In this document: positions 1-8,670 of the stretch, in pieces
Layout of the letters: every line of letters begins with the position of its first letter
Position numbering within the stretch: the stretch's first letter is position 1
NCBI GenBank assembly: GCA_020444325.1
Contig: JAHLLD010000014.1
Span: forward strand, 1-41,409
Source of the DNA: a bacterium
GTDB taxonomy: Bacteria; Bacteroidota; Ignavibacteria; SZUA-365
DNA length: 41,409 nt
Reading direction: 5' to 3'
Notes under the pieces: model-generated
What the model was told of the DNA's origin: nothing
The model's input: the letters and a program-made list of their open reading frames with translations, nothing else
The model's database searches: none
Translations under genes and position numbers: made by a program

Positions 1-50
1 CAGATTGCAGATTGCAGATTGCAGATTGCAGATTGCAGATTGCAGATTGC
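1..50. repeat. Heptanucleotide tandem repeat (CAGATTG)n
   Basis: Seven consecutive perfect copies of CAGATTG followed by one further C, starting at the first base of the window, so the array probably continues to the left. It lies in intergenic DNA. Perfect short-period arrays like this arise by replication slippage. No coding role is visible. Confidence 0.95.
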
Positions 51-154
51 AAACTCGGCTGGAGGGGGATTGCTTCCCGCGGCGTGTCCCCGGATGCCTA
101 TTGGCTTTGTGGAAGCAATCCCTGAGCCGCCGGACCCGGAGGGATCTGTGAAGC

Positions 155-233
155 ATGGAAAAATGGAAGAATCGAAAGATGGAAATATGACATCGACGGT
201 ATGTTTCCATCTTTAGATCGTTCCATTTTTCCA
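155..233. repeat. Octamer-periodic inverted repeat downstream of the T9SS protein
   Basis: Bases 156-185 and 204-233 form an imperfect inverted repeat: 27 of 30 positions match after reverse complementing, with an 18-base loop at 186-203. Each arm is itself built from an 8-base period (ATGGAAAA, ATGGAAGA, ATCGAAAG, ATGGAAAT on the left from position 155). The right arm ends one base before the stop codon of the minus-strand gene, so the transcript would fold into a long hairpin directly after translation ends. It lacks the GC-rich stem and U-tract of a standard intrinsic terminator. It may still act as a 3'-end stabiliser or be a dispersed repeat of this genome. Confidence 0.75.
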
Positions 234-234
234 T

Positions 235-2607
235 TTACAACTTCATCAGACGCCTGCAGCGTATGCCCTCAGATGTGCGCAGAACGACGAAGACAGGGCC
301 GGCAGAGAGCGATGCAATATCGCGGGAAATGCGGAGTCCGCCCTGCGGCATGCGTCCATCATACAATATGCGCGTGCGGCCAAGTGCATCGCTCAACGTG
401 ATATGCATAGCGGCACCCGCTTCCCCGCTGCAAACGATATTCAGGATGTCGCCTGCGGGCTGTGGATAGACGTCGAGTTGAATATCCGATGGATGTCGCA
501 TATCCCGCGCAGCATCATTGACTGCGACTTCCTTCGTCTCGAACACATGGGCAACCAGGCTTCCCTCGGACGAACGGACGAACTCGAGCACGTACAGGAA
601 ATGATTGATGGGATCGTATGCTGCGGAAAATATTTCCTGCTCGCTTCCGAAGAAGATTCTGCCATCGATGCGCAGCGCGGCATAGGGCTGCGGCTCATGT
701 GGTGAGGAGACGCCATCGGCGACGTCCGCAAGATCGTCCGCGTTGTAAAACACGATCATGGGACGCATGAGATGCGCACGCCAGCCCTTGCCATCAGGGT
801 CCGTTTCGTAAAATTCGGGGTAAGGGACATCGGCGATCACCCAGTCGTGCCGCATCTGCTCACCGTGATAGCCGTACCAGTTATCCCCGAAGGCCTTGCG
901 TCCGACAACGGCGATGGCAGACTGCTCCCCGGCCTCCAGCCAGCAGGCCTCACGCCATTCGTCGCTGTGCTTGTATCCGTCGATGGCATCGGGAAAATGG
1001 TAGTTATCGCTGTTCTGTACGGGACCGTACTCCAACAGCCGCGTAAAGTCGAGCTCACTGCCCTGTCCCGGCGGTGACGCTCCTGCGGAGGGTATGGCAT
1101 ACATGGTGGGACCGAGCCCGCTGAGTCCACCATCCCGGAATCGGCCAACAACGAGCTGCCTGCCGTCCGTATGGTCCTGCGCCCAGGCATCCGGTACAGC
1201 AAACAGCCAGTCGCTCATCTGCGCGTCGATCGGCGGCGTACCGGCATCGCCCACGTACCAGGCACCCGCGTAGGGACCACCGGAAAGATTATCGGCGGGA
1301 CAACAGCTGATGCTCGCGTGCTTCTCTCCGGTCACTGTATAGTGAATGCTCCAGGCACTGTAGAGCCGTTGGTCTGAAGGAAGGTACTCCAGACCCGTAC
1401 GCCAGATATCGACATAGTCCCAGTTGTTGATATCTGAGGGACGGATGTTGACCGGCTGCTGAAGCACTGCGGCGACGGGAAGAGCTTCGATACCGGTCGT
1501 CGCCTGCAGCGGCGCGGGAATACTGATCTCTCCCACGAGACCGTTTTCCGGCTGGTTGAGATTACTCACGAACAATGAACCCGGGTATCCGTCGCCCGAT
1601 CCCGCTCCGCTCTGTCCCCCATCTCCGTCCTGGCCATACGCAATCGCTTCGCCGCCCCAGTTGAAGTCCTCCGGCAAGCGGAACGCCCCGCGATACTCCA
1701 TTCCCGCGGGTTGTAGCTGCGTGGCGTCACCCGCAAAGCTCTCTGTCGTGACGGTCAATTCCTCGGAATGCGCACTTTCATTCCCCATCATATCCCGTGC
1801 TGTCACGGTAAAGCGGTAGTCGGTTTCCGGCTCGAGGAACACACAGGTATGACTGTTCTCTCTCGTATATCCCTCCACCAGTCCGTCTGCATAGACGAAA
1901 TACTCGACAACACCAACATTGTCTGCCGCATCATTCCATTGCAACTGCACCTGAGAATCTGTCACCTGCACCGTTCGGAGTCCGCTGGGTATGCTCGGGG
2001 CACGCACATCCGCCCTCGCAAGCTCAATTTTATCGCAAACCAGAAAGCTTTTCTGGTCGCTGGCTCCCCATTCAATGGCGCAATTCACATTCACGAGATT
2101 GAAGCTTCCCATGGTTGCATGGACCCCAGCGGGCGCAATGGCGAACATCGTCTGCCCGGTTTCCCCGGGTGCGAGCTCAGTCCATGTTTCCCGGTAATCC
2201 TCCGCACTTCGCATGGTGAACCACGCACCATCGGAATTCCCCCCATCCGGCTGGTCGGTGTCGGTGAAACTGATGCGCGCGGTGAAGCGTACCGTCTCGT
2301 CGGAACGGTTGTACCAGGTGACCACGATACAGTCCGCAACCGTGAACGCCCTGCTTATGCCGCTCACACCCATGTAATCACTGTATTCATCCGCCGAGAC
2401 GTCTGAAACCAGTCCCCCGGGACCATCCGCAGTATAGTCGACTGCATCACTTTTGATCAGCGTATTCCATCCGGAGACCTCGAAGCTGTTGCCTCCCGCG
2501 TTCGCGCCGAAATCCACCAGCACCCGCTGAGCCTGAAGGCTGCCGGTACACATAATAATAGTAAGCGAAAGAAACAGGGTAAGGAAGGACGGTAGCGAAT
2601 GTTTCAT
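235..2607 (-). CDS. Secreted fibronectin type III protein with type IX secretion sorting domain
   Basis: A 790-residue protein. The ATG at 2607 is preferred over upstream starts because it follows a clear ribosome binding site (GGAGA) and opens a signal peptide: basic MKH, a hydrophobic core, then LQAQ near residue 27. Residues about 201-288 form a fibronectin type III domain. A long unrecognised middle region follows, rich in Trp, Tyr, Gly and Asp. The last ~80 residues (VYPQPAGDILNIV through the terminal RRLMKL) match the beta-sandwich type A sorting domain that directs proteins through the outer membrane by the type IX (Por) system, where the domain is usually cleaved. The protein is therefore inferred to be released or surface attached. 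The substrate of the middle region is unknown. The gene is transcribed divergently from the acetyltransferase-like gene. Confidence 0.85.
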   Translation of the reverse strand: MKHSLPSFLTLFLSLTIIMCTGSLQAQRVLVDFGANAGGNSFEVSGWNTLIKSDAVDYTADGPGGLVSDVSADEYSDYMGVSGISRAFTVADCIVVTWYNRSDETVRFTARISFTDTDQPDGGNSDGAWFTMRSAEDYRETWTELAPGETGQTMFAIAPAGVHATMGSFNLVNVNCAIEWGASDQKSFLVCDKIELARADVRAPSIPSGLRTVQVTDSQVQLQWNDAADNVGVVEYFVYADGLVEGYTRENSHTCVFLEPETDYRFTVTARDMMGNESAHSEELTVTTESFAGDATQLQPAGMEYRGAFRLPEDFNWGGEAIAYGQDGDGGQSGAGSGDGYPGSLFVSNLNQPENGLVGEISIPAPLQATTGIEALPVAAVLQQPVNIRPSDINNWDYVDIWRTGLEYLPSDQRLYSAWSIHYTVTGEKHASISCCPADNLSGGPYAGAWYVGDAGTPPIDAQMSDWLFAVPDAWAQDHTDGRQLVVGRFRDGGLSGLGPTMYAIPSAGASPPGQGSELDFTRLLEYGPVQNSDNYHFPDAIDGYKHSDEWREACWLEAGEQSAIAVVGRKAFGDNWYGYHGEQMRHDWVIADVPYPEFYETDPDGKGWRAHLMRPMIVFYNADDLADVADGVSSPHEPQPYAALRIDGRIFFGSEQEIFSAAYDPINHFLYVLEFVRSSEGSLVAHVFETKEVAVNDAARDMRHPSDIQLDVYPQPAGDILNIVCSGEAGAAMHITLSDALGRTRILYDGRMPQGGLRISRDIASLSAGPVFVVLRTSEGIRCRRLMKL

Positions 2608-2700
2608 TGCTGTCTCCTGCTGAAGTGCACACGTCCCGACGAGGAACGCACTGCGGTAATACTGTCGCCTCGATGCGGAAATATCAAAAGCAGACATACA

Positions 2701-2723
2701 AATCGCAATAATGGAATGCGATT
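2701..2723. promoter_or_regulatory. Inverted repeat between divergent genes, possible operator
   Basis: AATCGCA at 2701-2707 and TGCGATT at 2717-2723 form a perfect 7-base inverted repeat with a 9-base spacer. It lies in the 239-base region between the start codons of the divergent T9SS protein and acetyltransferase-like genes. Position and symmetry suit a regulator binding site, but short inverted repeats also occur by chance. No strong -35/-10 pair was seen nearby for either gene. Confidence 0.25.
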
Positions 2724-2846
2724 CCTGCTGCATTTCCCCGACCGATGACAGAATTGTGACAAAAGATTGACGGCACAGTGACCGCTCGTGCCATGCAACT
2801 CCCTATGTTTCCAGCAGTTGCAAGTATGAGTCGACAGGAGATCATC

Positions 2847-3935
2847 ATGTACACCGTCAATATCGTCGCATCGAAGCGCCAGTGGAAAGAGTTTCTCGAT
2901 GTCCCCGCTCTCGTGTATCGCGGACAGCGGCATGCCGTCAGACAGCCGGTGTACGAAGTGCGTCGACTGCTGGACAGGGAGAGCAACCCTTCGCTCCACG
3001 GACGCCGTCTCATCCTGCTCACGGTACAGCGTGGGGCGCAGGTCATCGGGAGATGCTCTGTTCTTCTCCCTGGCGAAGGACAGCATGGTGAAGCGCTCTT
3101 CGGGTTTTTCGAATCTGTGAATGACCGGGAAGCTGCGTACCGCCTCTTCGCCACGGCCAGTGATCTCTGTGCACAGCATGGCGTGCGTGCGCTGCATGGT
3201 CCGTTCAATCCCGATACGTCAGGACTCACCGGTGTGCATCTCGACAATTGCTCGCAGTCAAATGTCCTCGGCGAACCATGTTCGCTTCCATATTATCCCG
3301 GACTTCTCGAGCACGCGGGGTTTGCGATCGAGCAGCGTGGCCGCACCTGGCGAAGCCTGACGCTGCGAGAGGACGTCGCGGCCCTCCGCGCGTCACTTCC
3401 GAAACGCGAAACCGGCTATGCGCTAAGATCCTATTCGCTGGCGGAACTCAGGAAAGGACTCGGCGACCTCGCTGTGGTCTTCAATGAAGCCTTCCGCAAC
3501 AACTGGAGCAGGGACGACCTGACAACCGATCAATATGCGTTCACGGCGGCTTCCTACATCCCAGCGGTGCTCGACCGCAGTCTTACGCTTGCCTACCGCG
3601 GCGACGTGCCCATCGGTGCCATGGTCTTTCTTGCCGACTGCAATCCTGCGCTAAAGCTGTCCTATCGTCTCCCGCATCCCCTTACGACGTACTGGCAGCG
3701 ACAGTATGCGAAATACAGCCGCACGCTCGTCGGCTTCGCCATCGGTCTGCTCCCACGGTACCAGAATTCAGGTGCCGTGCTTGAACTGCTTCGTCACTTC
3801 ACGTCCATCGCACGGAATTACGATGCCATGTACACGACATGGATTACACAGGGGAATCAGGGATCGGAGCGCATCTGTGCACGCCTTGGCCTGCAGCCCT
3901 GGCGCAGCATGGGTGTCTTTCGCAAGGAATGGTAA
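2847..3935 (+). CDS. GNAT-superfamily acyltransferase-like protein (YghO-like)
   Basis: A 362-residue protein. The ATG at 2847 follows AGGAG at 2836-2840 with a 6-base gap, so the in-frame ATG at 2778 is unlikely. The sequence resembles the E. coli YghO type of N-acetyltransferase-like proteins. An N-terminal half is followed by the motif HGPFNPDTS...GVHLDN near residues 140-153 and a PYYPGLLEHAGF segment. A C-terminal GNAT-like half follows, ending with a block on the soluble face (GNQGSERICARLGLQPW) typical of these folds. The family is cytoplasmic and its acceptor is generally unknown. The TonB-dependent receptor gene starts 46 bases downstream, so the two could be cotranscribed, but no functional link is evident. 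Confidence 0.7.
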   Translation: MYTVNIVASKRQWKEFLDVPALVYRGQRHAVRQPVYEVRRLLDRESNPSLHGRRLILLTVQRGAQVIGRCSVLLPGEGQHGEALFGFFESVNDREAAYRLFATASDLCAQHGVRALHGPFNPDTSGLTGVHLDNCSQSNVLGEPCSLPYYPGLLEHAGFAIEQRGRTWRSLTLREDVAALRASLPKRETGYALRSYSLAELRKGLGDLAVVFNEAFRNNWSRDDLTTDQYAFTAASYIPAVLDRSLTLAYRGDVPIGAMVFLADCNPALKLSYRLPHPLTTYWQRQYAKYSRTLVGFAIGLLPRYQNSGAVLELLRHFTSIARNYDAMYTTWITQGNQGSERICARLGLQPWRSMGVFRKEW

Positions 3936-3981
3936 CACCATCAATACAGGCAGAACCACACTATCAATAACGGAGGCCACC

Positions 3982-6618
3982 ATGCGACGACACATCATCC
4001 CGATCACACTGTTCCTGATAACAGCACTGTACATCCCACTCCTTGCCCAGACTCCGGCAGTGCAGGGGAAGGTTTCGAACGCACTCACTGGAGAGACTTT
4101 GCCGGGAGTACACGTCCGCATCCTCCACGGCACAGAACACAGCTTCGTTGCCGGGGCGTACACGGATACTGAAGGGGACTTTCAGATCACGACACTTGAG
4201 GATGGACGCTATACATGCGTTATATCCTGCATTGGTTTCGAAACCGATACACGCAATATCGATGTCAACGGCAATACACCTTTGAAACTCAATGTGACAC
4301 TGAATGAAGAAGTACTCGACATGCAGCAGGTTGTCGTCACCGCATCGCGTCGAAAGGAGAAGGTGCTCGATGCCCCTGCATCGGTCGCTGTGCTGACGAC
4401 CCGCGAAATGGAACAGCGCAACGCCCTCACGGTGATGGACCATGTGCAGGGGGTCCAGGGTGTCGATGTTGCGGAAAAAGGAGTGATGCAGCGTGAGTAT
4501 GTCGCCCGTGGGTTGAACAATGTCTTCAACGGTACAATGCGCACGCTTGTGGATAATCGTCTGACCAATCTGCCTTCCCTGCGTGCGAACATTTCGTATC
4601 TGCAGAGCATCGATGACGCCGATATCGATCGCATTGAAGTAGTCCTCGGACCGGGTTCCGCGCTCTACGGACCGAATGTCACGAACGGTGTCACAAACAT
4701 CATCACGAAATCCCCGTTCGCTTCCCGCGGAACGGATGTCAGTATCATGGGCGGATCACAGTCGCTCGCTTCCTTCAGCGGCCGTCATGCGGGCACCGTG
4801 GGGGGACGCTTCGGGTACAAGGTCTCCGCCGGTTATCTCTCGGCTGAAGACTGGCAGTTCACCGATCCGGTCGAACCGTATCCTGAAGACCGCAGCACGG
4901 AGCGCTACAGTGTCGATGCACGTATGGATTATCTTGCGGGGGATCATTCCACCATCACTGTGAATGCCGGGCGCAGCTCGATCATGCGCGGGCTCGACCT
5001 CACGGACAACGGTGCCGTGCTCGCAAAAGACTTCAGCTTCTCGCATGTGCAATCGCGGTTTACCAGCGGTGATTTCTTCGGTCAGGTATATATCAATATG
5101 AATGATGCCGGAAGCACCTACCTGCTTCGCGCCGATCAGCCCATCGTCGACAATTCGAAGAAAATCGTAGCGGAACTTCAGAATGGGTCCCGCATTGCAG
5201 ACTGGCAGCGATTCACGTACGGTGCCGACATGTATCTCACACGCCCCGAGACCGACGGTACCATCATGGGGCGGAACGAGAACAACGATGATGTCAATGA
5301 GTTCGGCGCCTACCTCCAGTCTGACACCAGGCTGATCGAAGGCTCGCTGAGCCTGCTGCTTGCGGGACGCGTGGATTACCACAGCGCGCTCGAGAACCCG
5401 GTGTTCTCTCCCCGTGCAGGACTGCGCTATACTCCTGCAGAAAATCACAGCATTCGCGCCACTTACAACCAGGCGTATCTCACTCCAGCGATCAGTGACC
5501 TTTTCCTCGACCTGCTCGTCGCGGAAGATATTTTCGATACAAATTTCGACCCGATGATGTACAACCTGAGAAATGTGGGTGTGCCGGAGAGTGGGTACAG
5601 TTTCCAGCGGCAGAATGGGGATCTCGTTTTTTACTCTGCCAGCAATCCCGGAATGGGATTACCCGTTGGGCAGGCAGGCGCATACTGGGAACTGTCTCGA
5701 GAGGCGGTTCTCGCTGAGGTCGAACTCCCTCCGGATCTCATAGAAGCAATCAGGAGCATTCCCAATCCCGATCCTACACAGGTCGGAGGTGCACTCGCCA
5801 TGCTCAATCTTGAAACGCAGGGCTTCGATCCTGTCGCCGCGTCCAGCATCCGCGATATCGATCGGCTGACACCGACGGATCACCAGTCATGGGAGCTTGG
5901 GTACAAAGGCATGGTCAATGAACGCATTCAGCTCGGAGTAGACCTGTACTATTCCGAATACGAAAACTTCATTACCCCGGCCCGGGTTGCAACACCGAAC
6001 GTCTTTCTCAACGGGGAACAGACTGCCGCCTACCTGTATCAATATCTCTCACAGGGCATCCCCCCTGATCAAGCGCAGCAGATCGCGGCTCAGCTCGCAG
6101 AGGGAATGGCACAGGTCCCACTCGGCACCGTGACACCTGAGCAGGCATACGATCGGACAGAACTCCTGATGATCCCGGTCAACTACGGCAACATCAATTA
6201 CTGGGGTACCGATGTAACGGTAAAAGCTGAGCTCTCACGCACTTTCAGCATTGGTGGAACGTACAGCTATATCAGCCAGGTGTATTTCGATGACGTCGAT
6301 GGACAAGGTCCGCTCTCCCTCAATGTGCCACAGCATAAAGCGTCATTGTCCCTGCTCTACACCGAACCCTCCACGGGCATTCAGGGTACGGCACGATATC
6401 GCTTCGTCAACGGACATCGTGTGAAATCCGGCGTGTATGAAGGATACATCAACAGCTATGGTTTGATCGATCTCGGCGTCCGTATTCCTGTTCCTCTTCC
6501 CCTGCATCCGCACTTCGTACTTGGCGTGCGCAATGCGCTCGACCACAAGCATGTGCAGTATGTCGGTGGCGGCGAAATCGGACGGCTCCTCACCGCGAAA
6601 ATGCAGATTCGGTTCTGA
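3982..6618 (+). CDS. TonB-dependent outer-membrane receptor with carboxypeptidase-like regulatory domain
   Basis: An 878-residue protein. The ATG at 3982 follows CGGAGG at 3971-3976 and opens a signal peptide ending near LLAQ at residue 22; the longer reading frame back to 3706 overlaps the preceding gene. Residues about 26-110 are a CarboxypepD_reg-like Ig fold, the domain seen at the start of SusC/RagA-type receptors. A TonB box-like segment (QQVVVTASRR) and a plug domain with the canonical RGL, LGPGSALYGPN and GVTNIITK blocks follow at about 115-235. The rest is a 22-strand beta barrel ending in Phe (MQIRF). The receptor imports a ligand across the outer membrane using TonB energy; the ligand cannot be read from the sequence. 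An insertion around residues 545-625 is rich in Pro, Glu and Leu and probably forms an extracellular loop. Confidence 0.92.
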   Translation: MRRHIIPITLFLITALYIPLLAQTPAVQGKVSNALTGETLPGVHVRILHGTEHSFVAGAYTDTEGDFQITTLEDGRYTCVISCIGFETDTRNIDVNGNTPLKLNVTLNEEVLDMQQVVVTASRRKEKVLDAPASVAVLTTREMEQRNALTVMDHVQGVQGVDVAEKGVMQREYVARGLNNVFNGTMRTLVDNRLTNLPSLRANISYLQSIDDADIDRIEVVLGPGSALYGPNVTNGVTNIITKSPFASRGTDVSIMGGSQSLASFSGRHAGTVGGRFGYKVSAGYLSAEDWQFTDPVEPYPEDRSTERYSVDARMDYLAGDHSTITVNAGRSSIMRGLDLTDNGAVLAKDFSFSHVQSRFTSGDFFGQVYINMNDAGSTYLLRADQPIVDNSKKIVAELQNGSRIADWQRFTYGADMYLTRPETDGTIMGRNENNDDVNEFGAYLQSDTRLIEGSLSLLLAGRVDYHSALENPVFSPRAGLRYTPAENHSIRATYNQAYLTPAISDLFLDLLVAEDIFDTNFDPMMYNLRNVGVPESGYSFQRQNGDLVFYSASNPGMGLPVGQAGAYWELSREAVLAEVELPPDLIEAIRSIPNPDPTQVGGALAMLNLETQGFDPVAASSIRDIDRLTPTDHQSWELGYKGMVNERIQLGVDLYYSEYENFITPARVATPNVFLNGEQTAAYLYQYLSQGIPPDQAQQIAAQLAEGMAQVPLGTVTPEQAYDRTELLMIPVNYGNINYWGTDVTVKAELSRTFSIGGTYSYISQVYFDDVDGQGPLSLNVPQHKASLSLLYTEPSTGIQGTARYRFVNGHRVKSGVYEGYINSYGLIDLGVRIPVPLPLHPHFVLGVRNALDHKHVQYVGGGEIGRLLTAKMQIRF

Positions 6619-6662
6619 ACGAACGACATGTACACCGCGCTGGAAACGTAAGTCCATAATCG

Positions 6663-6690
6663 GCAGGGATGGCACAGTCCATCCCTGCTT
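6663..6690 (+). terminator. Intrinsic terminator after the TonB-dependent receptor
   Basis: A perfect 10-base stem (GCAGGGATGG at 6663-6672 pairing with CCATCCCTGC at 6679-6688), loop CACAGT, and a short T run afterwards. It lies 45 bases after the receptor stop codon. An ATG at 6669 that could lengthen the next gene sits inside this stem, which argues for the later start at 6723. Confidence 0.8.
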
Positions 6691-6722
6691 TCCCTCCTCA
6701 CACTACCGCACAGGTGGCAGCC

Positions 6723-8114
6723 ATGCCCTTCGCTCTCGCAAACAGGAATTCCGGCAACCGTCACTTCGCTGATGAAGTCCGCGGCTGGAAAATCTACGAT
6801 TTTGGCGCCGCCGCAATTCCGACCTCACTGATCACTGTATTCTTTGGTCCCTTCATCACTTCGATTGCAGTGAATGCCGCAGGAAACGATGGTGCCCTGG
6901 TCTTGTTCGGATTATCAATGCATCCCGGAGCGTACTATCCCTATCTCATTTCGATCTCCGTCCTTCTGCAGATAATTCTGCTCCCACTCATCGGCGCCCT
7001 GGCCGATTACACACGACTCAAGAAAACCCTGCTGACTGTCAGTCTCACCGGAGGCAGTGCCGCTACCATGGCGCTGTCACAGGTAGGAGAAATCGATGTG
7101 CTGCTCGGGGGTGGACTCTTCCTCCTGATCAATGTCTTCTTCGGGTGTTCCGATGTACTGTACAATGCCTTTCTGCCAGAGATCTGCAGTCCCGACGAGA
7201 GGAACCGCGTCAGTTCGGCCGGCTGGGGTCTCGGCTATCTCGGTGGCGGAATCCTGCTGCTGCTGCAGTACCTGTTTTTCGATCAGAGCGCCGCAATGGG
7301 TATGCAGGAACTGCATGCCGCCCGTATCGTTCTGGCAAGCTGTGGCGTCTGGTGGCTGCTGTTCGGTGGTGTGGGACTGCTGCATTTGAAATCACGCGCA
7401 GCGCAGCGTACGCGCAGCGGGAAAGGACTGCTCATCACCGCAGGATTTCGCGAGTTGACGCAGACATTTCGCGGACTGCGCCGCTACCCCCAGACTCTGC
7501 TCTTTCTTGTCGCCTTCCTGCTCTACAGTGACGGAATTCAGACCGTGACTACGGTCTCGACGCAGTTCGGACAGGAAGAAATCGGATTGCGTATGGAGGA
7601 CCTCGCCGAGATCATCCTGATCGTGCAGTTCGTGGGTGTCATCGGTGCCTGGCTGTTCGAAAGAATTGCGCGCCGCTTTGGTACAAAACGCACCATCCTC
7701 TTCTCCCTCGTGGTATACATCCTCATCACGCTGTATGCGTATGGACTGCTGCAGACGAAAACGGATTTCTATCTCATGGCCTCGGTAACAGCACTCGTGT
7801 TGGTCGGCAGCCAGGCACTCAGCCGGGCCGCGTTTTCCCGAATGATCCCTCCCGGACGTGAAGCGGAGTATTTCGGAATCTATGAGATCAGTGAACGCGG
7901 AACCAGCTGGCTGGGTCCCCTGCTCTTCGGCCTGGCCCTGCAGCATACGGGCAGTTACCGTCTCGCGGTGCTGGCTATCTCCGCATACTTTATCGTGGGT
8001 TTCCTGCTCCTGATACGCGTAAAATTTTCACGGGCGGAGCGGGAGGCCGCGCAATCCGATCTCCCTTCCCCCGTTCCGGGGGGTGATAAACCGGTATTCC
8101 ATCCTCATGCCTGA
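6723..8114 (+). CDS. MFS transporter, UMF1/Atg22-like family
   Basis: A 463-residue polytopic membrane protein. The ATG at 6723 has AGGTGG five bases upstream, whereas the alternative ATG at 6669 lies inside a terminator hairpin. About twelve hydrophobic segments are visible, in two halves split by a basic loop around residues 225-245. The opening GWKIYDFG followed by FFGPF, and the SSAGWGLGYLGGG block near residue 165, match the UMF1 branch of the major facilitator superfamily (Atg22-like; W-x-x-YDW near the N-terminus, then a GYLGG motif). The loop containing GALADYTRLKK corresponds to the MFS loop 2-3 signature. Substrate is unknown; some relatives in the family export amino acids. It lies in the inner membrane and has its own transcription unit between two hairpins. 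Confidence 0.88.
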   Translation: MPFALANRNSGNRHFADEVRGWKIYDFGAAAIPTSLITVFFGPFITSIAVNAAGNDGALVLFGLSMHPGAYYPYLISISVLLQIILLPLIGALADYTRLKKTLLTVSLTGGSAATMALSQVGEIDVLLGGGLFLLINVFFGCSDVLYNAFLPEICSPDERNRVSSAGWGLGYLGGGILLLLQYLFFDQSAAMGMQELHAARIVLASCGVWWLLFGGVGLLHLKSRAAQRTRSGKGLLITAGFRELTQTFRGLRRYPQTLLFLVAFLLYSDGIQTVTTVSTQFGQEEIGLRMEDLAEIILIVQFVGVIGAWLFERIARRFGTKRTILFSLVVYILITLYAYGLLQTKTDFYLMASVTALVLVGSQALSRAAFSRMIPPGREAEYFGIYEISERGTSWLGPLLFGLALQHTGSYRLAVLAISAYFIVGFLLLIRVKFSRAEREAAQSDLPSPVPGGDKPVFHPHA

Positions 8115-8119
8115 AAAGA

Positions 8120-8146
8120 GAAACGTCCCGCAGAGCGGGACGTTTC
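8120..8146. terminator. Bidirectional terminator between convergent genes
   Basis: A perfect 12-base inverted repeat (GAAACGTCCCGC at 8120-8131 and GCGGGACGTTTC at 8135-8146) with loop AGA. It lies between the convergent stop codons of the MFS gene and the small minus-strand gene. On the minus strand the stem is followed by TCTTTTCAG, a usable U-rich tail; on the plus strand the stem itself ends in TTTC. Confidence 0.85.
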
Positions 8147-8167
8147 AACATGCAACCGTGGGAAGAC

Positions 8168-8530
8168 CTACTCGTTCACAAAGTCCCACACTTCCTGCTC
8201 GCTCTCCGCGATGTACACGAGATCCAGGTGCGGCACGCGGTCGACCTGGTTAAGCAGAATATGTCCGTAATGATAGGTCGGAAGTGCGCGCATGTCATCG
8301 GCACTGTTGATGAATGCTTCCACTTCCGCATAATGTTCTTTCGGAACTTTGCCAGTAAACTCATTCGTGACCACGATGCGATTGTCCGTGTCGACGCCGA
8401 GGTAGAAGAGTTTGTTCGGGTAGGATTCTTCCAGTGCGGGAATACGATCTCCCTGAATGGCGCAGGTATCCACGACAGTAAGAATATCGTTATCCTGCTC
8501 GTCCTTGTGCATGCGATAAAAGCGGTACAT
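8168..8530 (-). CDS. Small conserved-looking protein of unknown function
   Basis: A 120-residue protein. The ATG at 8530 is preferred because AAGGAG lies six bases upstream; an ATG at 8554 has no such site. The protein is acidic and soluble with no signal peptide, membrane helix or motif I recognise. It starts MYRFYRMHKDEQDND and has many aromatic residues (for example PTYHYGHILL) and an acidic C-terminus. It lies 140 bases after the eCIS ATPase on the same strand, so it could be read through from the operon or be an independent gene. A regulator, a chaperone or an immunity protein for the nuclease-bearing effector would all be guesses. Confidence 0.6.
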   Translation of the reverse strand: MYRFYRMHKDEQDNDILTVVDTCAIQGDRIPALEESYPNKLFYLGVDTDNRIVVTNEFTGKVPKEHYAEVEAFINSADDMRALPTYHYGHILLNQVDRVPHLDLVYIAESEQEVWDFVNE

Positions 8531-8576
8531 ACGTACTCCTTGATAGTCAGGCATTGGATGGCAAATTCCTGTGGAA

Positions 8577-8593
8577 CAGGCTGAGGCAGCCTG
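8577..8593 (-). terminator. Possible hairpin at the end of the eCIS operon
   Basis: CAGGCTG at 8577-8583 and CAGCCTG at 8587-8593 form a perfect 7-base stem with loop AGG, about 78 bases after the ATPase stop codon. On the minus strand it is followed only by TTCC, so it is a weak intrinsic terminator at best. It is the most likely end of the injection-system operon before the small gene at 8168-8530. Confidence 0.35.
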
Positions 8594-8670
8594 GTTTCCG
8601 ACAGTGGTAAACTAATCCATCCGAATGCGCGACGCAACACCGGGAAATCCGTTTTGCAGCGTCGGATCCG

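Noticed and set aside
1-50. CRISPR array
   Set aside because: The unit is 7 bases with no spacers, so it is a simple tandem repeat.
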